Shown here one piece after another: positions 24,701 to 32,698 of a DNA stretch of 64,000 nucleotides. Each line of letters opens with the position of its first letter. The stretch's first letter is position 1. The DNA comes from Flavobacterium flevense. Lineage in GTDB: Bacteria; Bacteroidota; Bacteroidia; Flavobacteriales; Flavobacteriaceae. The notes under the pieces were generated by a model. It did no database searches. It had not been told where the DNA came from and was given only the letters and a program-made list of their open reading frames with translations. Both the position numbers and the translations under genes were made by a program. Location of the stretch: the NCBI RefSeq assembly GCF_900142775.1, contig NZ_FRCC01000003.1, positions 310,001-374,000 on the forward strand, read 5' to 3'.

Positions 24701-25813
24701 ATGATTATGACCAAAAATAGAGAAACTGACTTAGTATACAATTATGATGTTTTCAATAACTTTGAACATTTTTTTGATGTATCGCAAGATTTATTCTGCA
24801 TTGTAGGATATGATGGTTATTTTAAAAAAATTAATAGTGCTGTTTCCAATCTTTTAGAATATACTACAGAAGAATTGTTAGCAGAACCTGTTAACCATTT
24901 TGTGTACAGCACTGATAAAGAAAAAACAAGTCTTGCCCGTAAAAATTTAAGAGACAGAGTTCCCTTGTTTAGTTTTGAAAACAGATACCAAACTAAAAGT
25001 GGACGGATTGTCTGGCTTTTATGGACTTCTATACCGGTAGAAGACGAAAAATTAATTTATGCGGTAGCGAAAAACATTACAGATAAAAAAGAACTGGAAC
25101 AGGAACGAAAAATTCATCTGAAGAGGCTTACTGAAATTAATAATGAGTTCAAGCAATTAAGTTATGCTACCGCTCATGATTTAAGATCTCCGGTAAATAA
25201 TATGCTTTCTGTTTTCGAACTTTTAGAACCCGAAAGTATTAAAAATGAAGAAACTTTAGAATTACTTTCTATATTAAAAAGTACTACCCATACTTTAAAA
25301 GAAAATCTGGACGAGTACATTAGGGTTTTGAATTATAAAAATCAAACGGATAATCAACTGGAAGAAATCGATTTAAACAATTCTTTGGATGAAGTTTTAA
25401 TTTCGATTAATTCATTAATTCATAATTCTGAAACAAAGATCAATGTTGATTTTTCTGCCGTTGATAAAGTGTATTTCAATAAATCCTATTTAAAAAGTAT
25501 TTTTTTAAACTTAATAACCAATGCTATAAAATATGTAAAACCTAATACCACTCCTTCTATCTCTATTAGATCCAGAAAACAAAACAATACCATTCAATTA
25601 ATTATTTCAGATAATGGTATTGGGTTTGATTTAGAAAAAGTAAAAGACAAAGTATTTGGGCTATTTCAAAAATTTAATGAACATATCGATAGTAATGGTA
25701 TTGGACTCTATTTAGTTCACAACCACATTACAGCACTTGGCGGCCAGATTACACTGGATAGCGAAGTGAACAAAGGTTCTAAATTTACAATTAGTTTTCC
25801 GCAGCGATTATAG
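24701..25813 (+). CDS. Soluble PAS sensor histidine kinase
   Basis: A 370-aa cytosolic kinase without membrane segments. A PAS domain spans ~22-128 (FDVSQDLFCIVGYDGYFKKI, then PAC-like GRIVWLLWTSIPVEDEK). The HisKA region has His159 in ATAHDLRSPVNNM, with Asp-Leu rather than the usual Glu-Leu after His. The HATPase has Asn274 (NLITNAIKY), SDNGIGFD (303-310) and NGIGLYL. No response-regulator gene is adjacent, so the partner is unknown. A second ATG 6 nt downstream is an equally possible start. The gene ends 7 bp from convergent ackA. Confidence 0.9.
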   Translation: MIMTKNRETDLVYNYDVFNNFEHFFDVSQDLFCIVGYDGYFKKINSAVSNLLEYTTEELLAEPVNHFVYSTDKEKTSLARKNLRDRVPLFSFENRYQTKSGRIVWLLWTSIPVEDEKLIYAVAKNITDKKELEQERKIHLKRLTEINNEFKQLSYATAHDLRSPVNNMLSVFELLEPESIKNEETLELLSILKSTTHTLKENLDEYIRVLNYKNQTDNQLEEIDLNNSLDEVLISINSLIHNSETKINVDFSAVDKVYFNKSYLKSIFLNLITNAIKYVKPNTTPSISIRSRKQNNTIQLIISDNGIGFDLEKVKDKVFGLFQKFNEHIDSNGIGLYLVHNHITALGGQITLDSEVNKGSKFTISFPQRL

Positions 25814-25820
25814 AATCACT

Positions 25821-27002
25821 TTAATTGATTAAATCATAGACTTGAGTGGCAATTTCTAATTCTTCATTTGTTGGAATAACCAGAATCTTAGTTTTTGAAT
25901 TAACGGTATTGATTTCGCGAATAGTATTAGAGCGGATATTGTTTTTATCAAGATCTAATTTTAATCCTAAAAACTCCATTTCCTGGCAAACTTTTTCTCT
26001 GATATAGGCCGAATTTTCACCAATCCCGGCTGTAAAAATTATAGCATCAATTCCGTTTAAAACAGCCGCATAAGCACCGATGTATTTTTTTATTCGATAT
26101 ACATTCATATCTAATGCAAGCTGACAATTGACATCACCGCTTTCAGCATTAGCCTGAATATCCCTTAAATCGCTATGTCCTGTTAAACCCAGCATACCGC
26201 TTTGTTTTTGCAATACAGTATTGACTTCACTTAACTGATAACCCAGTGTGTTGACCATATAAAAAATCACCGATTGGTCTATATCACCGCTGCGGGTTCC
26301 CATTATCAATCCGTTCATGGGACCAAAACCCATGCTGTGATCCATACTTTTACCGTCTTTTATTGCGGTAATACTACAGCCGTTACCAAGATGAATACTG
26401 ATAATTTTATTACTTTTTTCTAAAAATCCAATGGCTTTTTCCGAAACATATTTATGAGAAGTTCCATGAAAGCCATAGGCTCTTATTTTATTTTCGGTCA
26501 ATAAATAATTAGGTATCGCATATCGATAAGCCACTTCAGGCATGGTTTGATGAAAAGCAGTGTCAAAAACCGCTACTTGTTTAGCGGATGCAAATACCTC
26601 TTCGGCAACCATAATTCCTTCTAAATTAGCCGGATTGTGCAAAGGTGCTAACTCAAAAAGCTGTTTTATTTTTTCTTTAATCGCATCATTTATCATAACC
26701 GTGTTGGAAAAACTTGCCCCGCCATGCACTACTCTATGTCCAACAGCTTCAATTTCTTGTGTACTTTTAATTACACCAATACTTTGATCCAATAATAATT
26801 GAGCAATTTTTTCCAAACCTGTTTTATGATTCGCAATTGGTATCCTTTCCTCTAATGAATCTTTATTGGTTTTATAAGTAAGATTAGATGTTTCTAAACC
26901 TATTCGATCAATCATACCACTACAAATCACTTCTTGTGAAGGCATGTCAATTAATTGGTATTTTATAGAAGAACTCCCTGAATTTATAATAACTATTTTC
27001 AT
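25821..27002 (-). CDS. ackA: Acetate kinase
   Basis: A 393-aa ASKHA-fold kinase that makes ATP and acetate from acetyl phosphate, or the reverse. Signatures: VIINSGSSSIKYQLID at the start, GHRVVHGG, VFDTAFHQTMP, AYGFHGTSHKYV (catalytic His), ISIHLGNGCSI, DHSMGFGPMNG and FTAGIGENSAYIR. Full length. It follows pta after 55 bp on the same strand, forming the classical pta-ackA pair. Confidence 0.98.
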   Translation of the reverse strand: MKIVIINSGSSSIKYQLIDMPSQEVICSGMIDRIGLETSNLTYKTNKDSLEERIPIANHKTGLEKIAQLLLDQSIGVIKSTQEIEAVGHRVVHGGASFSNTVMINDAIKEKIKQLFELAPLHNPANLEGIMVAEEVFASAKQVAVFDTAFHQTMPEVAYRYAIPNYLLTENKIRAYGFHGTSHKYVSEKAIGFLEKSNKIISIHLGNGCSITAIKDGKSMDHSMGFGPMNGLIMGTRSGDIDQSVIFYMVNTLGYQLSEVNTVLQKQSGMLGLTGHSDLRDIQANAESGDVNCQLALDMNVYRIKKYIGAYAAVLNGIDAIIFTAGIGENSAYIREKVCQEMEFLGLKLDLDKNNIRSNTIREINTVNSKTKILVIPTNEELEIATQVYDLIN

Positions 27003-27057
27003 TTTCTTTTTTTAAGTTTTTAAGATACTAAGCAACTAAGGCACTAAGCAACTCTGT

Positions 27058-29151
27058 TTACAATCCCTGAGCCTGAATCGCTGTAATCACTACTGTATTG
27101 ATGATATCATCTACCGTACAACCACGACTTAAATCGTTTACCGGTTTATTCAAACCTTGTAACATAGGACCTATAGCTAAAGCTCCGGTTTCTCTCTGAA
27201 CCGCTTTATAAGTATTATTTCCCGTATTTAAATCCGGAAAAATAAGTACACTCGCCTGCCCTGCTACTTCAGAATTGGGCATTTTGCTTTGACCCACTTC
27301 CATGTCAACGGCGGCATCATATTGAATAGGACCTTCAATTTTGAGGTCAGGACGTTTTTGTTTTACAATTTCGGTTGCGGTTCGCACTTTTTCTACTTCA
27401 TCCCCTTTTCCTGATGAACCGGAAGAATAGGAAAGCATGGCTACTTTAGGTTCTATTCCGAAAGCCAGACTGGAATCAGCTGAAGAAATGGCAATTTCGG
27501 CTAATTGCTCCGCTGTAGGATTTGGATTAATAGCACAATCTCCAAAAACAGAAACCCGGTCTTCTAAACACATAAAAAATACCGAAGAAACCACACTGCA
27601 ATTAGGTTTGGTTTTGATGAATTGTAAGGCAGGCAAAATAGTATGCTGAGTCGTATGAGCTGCACCCGATACCATTCCGTCGGCATGCCCTTTATACACC
27701 ATCATAGTCCCAAAATAAGACACATCTTCCATTAAATCTTTAGCCATAGCTATAGAAACATTTTTGTTTTTACGAAGTTCATAGTAAGTATTTGCATACT
27801 CTTCATAAAAGGGTGATTCGATCGGAACAATGATATTTACTTTCGAAAAATCAAAAGCAATTCCTAATTCGGCTACTTTATGCTCTATTTGTTTTCTGTT
27901 TCCAATGATCGAAATATCCACCACATCCATTGCCAATAATCGGGAAGTTGCAATAATTATTCGGTCGTCGTTACCTTCAGGAAGCACAATATGTTTTCGG
28001 TGTTGTTTGGCTCTTTTTACCAAATTGTACTGAAACATTTTTGGTGTCATTCCATCAGCTTCAAAAGCACTTAATTTATTGGACAAATCATCTAAATCAA
28101 CATATTTTTCAAACGTACTTATTGAGGTCTCAATTTTATGTTTATTACCGGCATAAATCTTAGATTGTATCGAACCTATCTTATTCGTTATCCGATACGT
28201 ACCGCCATCTACTGAAATAATTGGTACAACACTATTTAAACCTTCGATTAATAATAAAATACTTTCTTCCGGCAGAATATTTCCTGTGAGAACAATTCCC
28301 GAAACCGTGGGATAATTAGCCGATTCATTAGCCTGTAAAGCTCCTAAAATGATATCCGCTCTGTCACCCGGAGTGATGACTAATGCATTTTCTTTCAGGT
28401 GCAATAAATAGTTCCTCAGCTGCATTGCTCCCACACTAAAACTTCCTACTTCATTGTTCAGGTATTCAGCACCAAAAAGTATTTTAGCATCTAATTCCTC
28501 TACAATTTCTTTTACTGTAGGGTTATCTAAAGTGGATACCACCGGAATAGCACTTACTAACACCTCTTTAGGTAAAATGCTCTTTAAACCATCTGTAGCC
28601 AATTGCAGATTTTCAGGCTGAATTTTATTAGCAATAAAAGCTAAAACCTCTACTTCTTTATTTTTGAAAGAATCATAAACCAAATATTCTCCATCTAAAA
28701 ATTCCTCCAGGGTTTTGCCTACTCCAGATCCCACAATAATTACGGGAATCCCTAAATTTTTAGCAATAAGAACATTCATATCTAATTCGATCGCGGTTCC
28801 TTCTCCACTAAAACTGGTTCCTTCCACTAAAACAAAATCAAAACGTTCTTCCAGATGTTTGAATTTTTCGATAATTAAATCGAGAACATCTCCTATTTTT
28901 CCTTTATTCTTCTTTTTGATTAATTGACTCTTAGTAATCGCAAAAGCGGCTTCAAAAGAGATATCTAAACCAAAATGAGTAATCACTGTTTCGATATGAT
29001 TATCTGATTTTCCGTCTTCAAAATCTTCGATAATAGGTCTAAAATAACCCACTTTTGCAGTTTTACCTATCAGCATACTCATTAACCCTAAAGTAATCAT
29101 TGATTTTCCACTGTTACTTTCGGAAGTTGCAATATAGATGGCTTTGTTCAT
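27058..29151 (-). CDS. pta: Phosphate acetyltransferase, long three-domain form
   Basis: A 697-aa enzyme converting acetyl-CoA and phosphate to acetyl phosphate. The N-terminal ~230 residues are a BioD-like P-loop domain (ATSESNSGKSMITLGLM). The DRTGG regulatory domain follows (~235-350; ITPGDRADIILGALQ). The C-terminal ~330 residues are the catalytic PTA_PTB domain (IVLPEGNDDRIIIATSRLL, GMVSGAAHTTQHTILPALQ, MLSYSSGSSGKGDEVEKV, GPIQYDAAVD, FPDLNTGNNTYKAVQR). This is the long, allosterically regulated form. It starts 52 bp after corA on the same strand; ackA follows. Confidence 0.97.
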   Translation of the reverse strand: MNKAIYIATSESNSGKSMITLGLMSMLIGKTAKVGYFRPIIEDFEDGKSDNHIETVITHFGLDISFEAAFAITKSQLIKKKNKGKIGDVLDLIIEKFKHLEERFDFVLVEGTSFSGEGTAIELDMNVLIAKNLGIPVIIVGSGVGKTLEEFLDGEYLVYDSFKNKEVEVLAFIANKIQPENLQLATDGLKSILPKEVLVSAIPVVSTLDNPTVKEIVEELDAKILFGAEYLNNEVGSFSVGAMQLRNYLLHLKENALVITPGDRADIILGALQANESANYPTVSGIVLTGNILPEESILLLIEGLNSVVPIISVDGGTYRITNKIGSIQSKIYAGNKHKIETSISTFEKYVDLDDLSNKLSAFEADGMTPKMFQYNLVKRAKQHRKHIVLPEGNDDRIIIATSRLLAMDVVDISIIGNRKQIEHKVAELGIAFDFSKVNIIVPIESPFYEEYANTYYELRKNKNVSIAMAKDLMEDVSYFGTMMVYKGHADGMVSGAAHTTQHTILPALQFIKTKPNCSVVSSVFFMCLEDRVSVFGDCAINPNPTAEQLAEIAISSADSSLAFGIEPKVAMLSYSSGSSGKGDEVEKVRTATEIVKQKRPDLKIEGPIQYDAAVDMEVGQSKMPNSEVAGQASVLIFPDLNTGNNTYKAVQRETGALAIGPMLQGLNKPVNDLSRGCTVDDIINTVVITAIQAQGL

Positions 29152-29203
29152 GGTATTCTTTTTAGATTTAATAATTGTTTCTATAATTAAAGGTTTCCGT
29201 GCA

Positions 29204-30274
29204 TTAAAACCATTTATTTTTTTTAAAATAGGCCATCATTCCCAACACCATTAAAAACATAACACCGATCACTATAAAATAACCGTTACGCATTTTTAAT
29301 TCAGGAATGTATTCAAAATTCATCCCATAGATACCTGCCAAGAAAGTGAGCGGAATAAATATGGAAGAAATAATAGTGAGCGTTTTCATAATCTCATTCA
29401 TTTTATGTCCCTGAGAAGAAAAAAAGAAGTTAGAAGCACTTTCCAGCATTCCCATATCTGATTCAATTTGTTCTAAAAGTTCTAAACTTTTTTGGTGCAA
29501 TCGGGAAAAATACACAAAGGAATCCATTTCGATAACATCACAAATAGCATCATCTTTTAAACTTTTTATTCCGGTTAAGGAATCTCGAAGCGGTACAATA
29601 GAACGTTTTAAAAAATTAAAATTATCACGGTGTTTTTCTATTCGAATTAAAATTTCAGGATTAGCGCTTCCTTTTGAAAGTGTCAATAATTCTTCTACTT
29701 TATCTTCTTCATTTTCAATAGTAACATAAAAATTTTCGATAATAGCATCCAAAAGCAAGTACAATAGATAATCTACTTTTTTTGTTCGTACAATGCCTGA
29801 TTTTGTTCGAATTCGTTCTCTGATGTGCGTAAAAAAATCACTCCGTTTTTCCTGAAATGAAATCAGCACACCTTCTTTTATCATGAAGCTAATTTGCTCA
29901 ACGGTTACATTATCTGAGTTTTCTGTGGGCAAAATAGATTTGATATTGAAAAATAAACTGTTATTTGTTTCTTCTAATTTTGTTCTTCGGCTCGTATTTA
30001 AAATATCAGAAAGTAAAAAACTATCAATTTCAAAAAAATTACCAATTCCTTCCACAATTTCAATATCGTTCAAACCATGTAAGTTCAACCAGTTATTTTT
30101 AGTTAAATCGATACCTGATTTTAAATCTGATAAAAGAACATTTTTATTTTCGGTAAAACCAGATCCATCATAAACAAATAATTGCATTTCTGACTGAGAT
30201 TGCCTGTGTTTCCCCGTATATTCTAAAGGATTGGGCTGGACTTTTCTGGTCTTTTTATATTTTATTTTTCTCAT
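29204..30274 (-). CDS. corA: Magnesium/cobalt transporter CorA
   Basis: A 356-aa channel subunit for Mg2+ and Co2+. The large N-terminal cytoplasmic domain (~1-285) has the CorA funnel pattern, including IEVEGIGNFFEIDSF-like and PTENSDNVTVEQISFM segments. Two C-terminal helices flank the invariant selectivity motif GMN (AGIYGMNFEYIPEL), followed by a short basic tail. Length is normal. It is upstream of pta on the same strand, with a 52-bp gap; co-transcription is possible but there is no functional link. Confidence 0.95.
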   Translation of the reverse strand: MRKIKYKKTRKVQPNPLEYTGKHRQSQSEMQLFVYDGSGFTENKNVLLSDLKSGIDLTKNNWLNLHGLNDIEIVEGIGNFFEIDSFLLSDILNTSRRTKLEETNNSLFFNIKSILPTENSDNVTVEQISFMIKEGVLISFQEKRSDFFTHIRERIRTKSGIVRTKKVDYLLYLLLDAIIENFYVTIENEEDKVEELLTLSKGSANPEILIRIEKHRDNFNFLKRSIVPLRDSLTGIKSLKDDAICDVIEMDSFVYFSRLHQKSLELLEQIESDMGMLESASNFFFSSQGHKMNEIMKTLTIISSIFIPLTFLAGIYGMNFEYIPELKMRNGYFIVIGVMFLMVLGMMAYFKKNKWF

Positions 30275-30429
30275 ACAAAAATCATTTGATAGTAATATTA
30301 CAAAAAACTTTTGGCAAACAATAACAACTTAACAATTTAAAAACAGTGGTTAACATTGGTAAAAGTAATTTTAAAAAAGTGTCTGTTTTATGAGATAAAT
30401 CATGTTTTTAAAAGAACCTCAAAAAAACT

Positions 30430-30460
30430 TTTGAATTCTCTCGGGCAAAGGCTAAATTTA
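30430..30460 (+). promoter_or_regulatory. Bacteroidota promoter of the DUF6526 gene
   Basis: -33 TTTG (30430-30433), a 19-bp spacer, and -7 TAAATTTA (30453-30460, one mismatch to TAnnTTTG). 20 nt separate the -7 box from the ATG. Confidence 0.6.
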
Positions 30461-30480
30461 TAACATCTAAAAAAAATAGT

Positions 30481-30915
30481 ATGGCTACTCAGAATTACAA
30501 CAATCATATTCGGTTTTATACACCCCATCATTTTGTTTTTTATCCTGTAATTTTATTTTTAATTGGGTTGAGCACCTATTTAGCTTTTACCCATTCGGAA
30601 TATTTAATATGGGGTATGTTTGCTGTATTATTTATCATTTTATTTTGCTTAGCCTTTATGCTGCGACAGCATTATGCACTCACATTACAAAACCGATTGG
30701 TAAAACTGGAACTTCGTTACCGCTATTTTGTTTTAACCGGAAAGCGGTTTGAAATAATAGAAACGCAGTTAAATGACGGTCAGATTTTTTCGTTGCGATT
30801 TGCTCCTGATGAAGAACTTATACCATTAATTGAAAAAACTATAGCTGAAAATCTGGATTCTAAAAGCATTAAAAAAGCAATCATAAAATGGAAACCTGAT
30901 TATGAAAGAGTTTAA
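30481..30915 (+). CDS. DUF6526 small membrane protein
   Basis: A 144-aa protein. Two closely spaced helices (~18-35 and 42-62) follow a polar N-terminus (NYNNHIRFYTPHHFVFYP). A conserved cytoplasmic tail follows (LRQHYALTLQNRLVKLELRY, then LRFAPDEELIPLI). This matches the DUF6526 family, found widely in Bacteroidota with no known role. Monocistronic with its own promoter, convergent with the CheB-like gene. Confidence 0.82.
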   Translation: MATQNYNNHIRFYTPHHFVFYPVILFLIGLSTYLAFTHSEYLIWGMFAVLFIILFCLAFMLRQHYALTLQNRLVKLELRYRYFVLTGKRFEIIETQLNDGQIFSLRFAPDEELIPLIEKTIAENLDSKSIKKAIIKWKPDYERV

Positions 30916-30943
30916 TTATCAGCCCGGATTTTTGAAGAAAGTT

Positions 30944-31510
30944 TTAAATGTTAGAATTTAAAAAAGTAACAATTTCTTCTTCATTAAAAATAAAATCAGG
31001 ATTGGCATTTAGTACTGCAAATTGGGGCATATAAGAGACTTCAGCTGTTTCAGGTTTTTGAACAATAGTTATTCCGCCCTTTTCTTGAATCATTTGTAAA
31101 CCGAAGGTTCCATCAGCATTTGCTCCTGAAAGCAAAATTCCTACCAGCTGTTCCCTGAAAACAAAAGCAGCAGATTCAAAAGAAACATCAATACTGGGGC
31201 GGCTGTAATTTACCTTTTCCGAGCCATCAAGTGCAATGTTATTTTTATCTTCGAATAGCATGTGGTAATCAGACGGAGCAATGTATAACACGCCTGGCTG
31301 AAGCTTGGATTTATCCTCTACATACTCCATAGGAATTAATGTTTTGAGTGCAATTAAATCTTCTAAAACAGTATCATAAGAGTTTTTTCGATGTACAACG
31401 ATAACTATTGCAAAGGGAATGGGCAGCTTTATTTGAGGCAAAATATTAATTAAAACCTGCAAACTCCCCGCCGAACCTCCAAAAATCACCAACTCACATC
31501 TTATTCTCAT
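30944..31510 (-). CDS. Stand-alone CheB-type methylesterase
   Basis: A 188-aa CheB catalytic domain without the usual N-terminal receiver. The catalytic triad is visible as Ser13 (FGGSAGS), His40 (VVHRKN) and Asp133 (SGANADGT). GVLYIAPSDYHMLF and NYSRPSIDVSFESAA also match. CheB removes methyl esters from, or deamidates, Glu/Gln in signalling helices. The ATG at 31510 overlaps the CheR stop by 4 bp (ATGA), so the genes are coupled. Last gene of a five-gene operon with no chemoreceptor in the window; its substrate is therefore unclear. Confidence 0.92.
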   Translation of the reverse strand: MRIRCELVIFGGSAGSLQVLINILPQIKLPIPFAIVIVVHRKNSYDTVLEDLIALKTLIPMEYVEDKSKLQPGVLYIAPSDYHMLFEDKNNIALDGSEKVNYSRPSIDVSFESAAFVFREQLVGILLSGANADGTFGLQMIQEKGGITIVQKPETAEVSYMPQFAVLNANPDFIFNEEEIVTFLNSNI

Positions 31511-32316
31511 TGTATTTTTCTCCAAATTTTTTCTTTACGCAGCTGCACAAATTTACTGTCGCCCTGCGTATATTTAATGGTTTCTTTAGAGCCTAATGCT
31601 AAAAAACCCAAGACTGATAAGCTATCATCAAATAATTTTATGGCTCTGGATTGCAAATCATTATTAAAATAAATTAAAACGTTGCGACATAAAATTAAAT
31701 CAAACTCGTTAAAAGAAGTATCTGAAACCAGATTGTGCTGAGAAAAAACCATTTTTTCAGATAACTCCGGATTGAATTTCACAATATTAAAATTAGCACT
31801 GTAATAAGAGGAAAAATCTTCAGTTCCGCCTGAAGCTAAATAATTTTCAGAATATTGCTTCATCATTCGCAGCGGAAAAATGCCTTTCTTAGCCGTTTCC
31901 AGAACACTGGCATTGATATCAGTAGCATATAAAAGGGATTTGTGCAAAAGCCCCAGTTCTTTTAATAAAATAGCCATAGAAAAAACTTCTTCACCTGTAG
32001 AGCAACCGGCATGCCAGATTCTGATAAATGGTTTTGGTGCTAAAAAGGGAATGATTTCATTTCTTAAAACACTATAAAAAACAGGATCCCGAAACATTTC
32101 GGTTACATTAACCGTAATTTCTTCAATCATTCTTTTATAATATTTTTCATCCGTTTGTATGCGGTGTAAAAATTCGTGAAAATGACTAAATCCATCCATT
32201 TGATAGAGCCTGTCCACCCGCCTTTTTAAGGAAGCCTTGGAATAATTTCCAAAATCAAAACCGTAATGTTCATAAACTTCGTTAATAAGGGTTTCCAACT
32301 CTAGTTCTTCTATCAT
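31507..32316 (-). CDS. CheR-type protein-glutamate methyltransferase
   Basis: A 269-aa SAM-dependent methyltransferase. N-terminal helical CheR domain (FDFGNYSKASLKRRVDRL, VNVTEMFRD). C-terminal Rossmann domain with SAM loop IWHAGCSTGEEVFSMAILL (100-118), YATDINASVLETA and LILCRNVLIYF. The ATG at 32316 starts immediately after the receiver gene's stop; an in-frame TTG at 32331 would overlap that gene. It pairs with the coupled CheB. A target within the hybrid kinase of the same operon is a reasonable hypothesis. Confidence 0.92.
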   Translation of the reverse strand: MIEELELETLINEVYEHYGFDFGNYSKASLKRRVDRLYQMDGFSHFHEFLHRIQTDEKYYKRMIEEITVNVTEMFRDPVFYSVLRNEIIPFLAPKPFIRIWHAGCSTGEEVFSMAILLKELGLLHKSLLYATDINASVLETAKKGIFPLRMMKQYSENYLASGGTEDFSSYYSANFNIVKFNPELSEKMVFSQHNLVSDTSFNEFDLILCRNVLIYFNNDLQSRAIKLFDDSLSVLGFLALGSKETIKYTQGDSKFVQLRKEKIWRKIQ

Positions 32317-32317
32317 T

Positions 32318-32683
32318 TTATATTTTGTCAAGCGCGGCTAGCAACTTGTCTACATCAATAGGTTTAGAGATGTAGTCATGTGCTCCCGCTATTAAACATT
32401 TTTCGCGATCACCCACCATGGCCTGAGCCGTAACGGCAAGTATTAAGACATTTTTTCGGTGAGGTATCTCTTTTATCAAAGGAATGGCTTCATAACCATC
32501 CATATCCGGCATCATCATATCTATTAAAACAGCATCAATAACTTCATCTGTTTCTAATTTTTTCAATCCTTCTTCGGCACTTAAACAAGAAACACATTCA
32601 AAAGATCTGGCTCGTAATGTTGCTGTTAATGCAAAAATATTGCGAGCATCATCATCAATAATTAAAATTCTTTTCCTGGTCAT
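32318..32683 (-). CDS. Single-domain response regulator (CheY-like)
   Basis: A 121-aa receiver with no output domain. Acidic pocket IIDDD (8-12), phospho-acceptor Asp55 (VLIDMMMPDMDGY), Thr in AVTAQ, and Lys in SKPIDVDKLL. It closely resembles the third receiver of the hybrid kinase upstream (shared DMMMPxMDGYE, MxGDREKC, AGAxDYIxKP), pointing to duplication. Probably a diffusible phosphate carrier or sink between the two kinases. Gap to the upstream hybrid kinase is 15 bp. Confidence 0.93.
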   Translation of the reverse strand: MTRKRILIIDDDARNIFALTATLRARSFECVSCLSAEEGLKKLETDEVIDAVLIDMMMPDMDGYEAIPLIKEIPHRKNVLILAVTAQAMVGDREKCLIAGAHDYISKPIDVDKLLAALDKI

Positions 32684-32698
32684 TTTAGCAACAAATTC

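Noticed and set aside
27003..27057. ACTAAGGCACTAAGCAAC run between pta and ackA as a regulatory element
   Set aside because: Common low-complexity spacer text in flavobacterial intergenic DNA; too short and irregular to assign a function.
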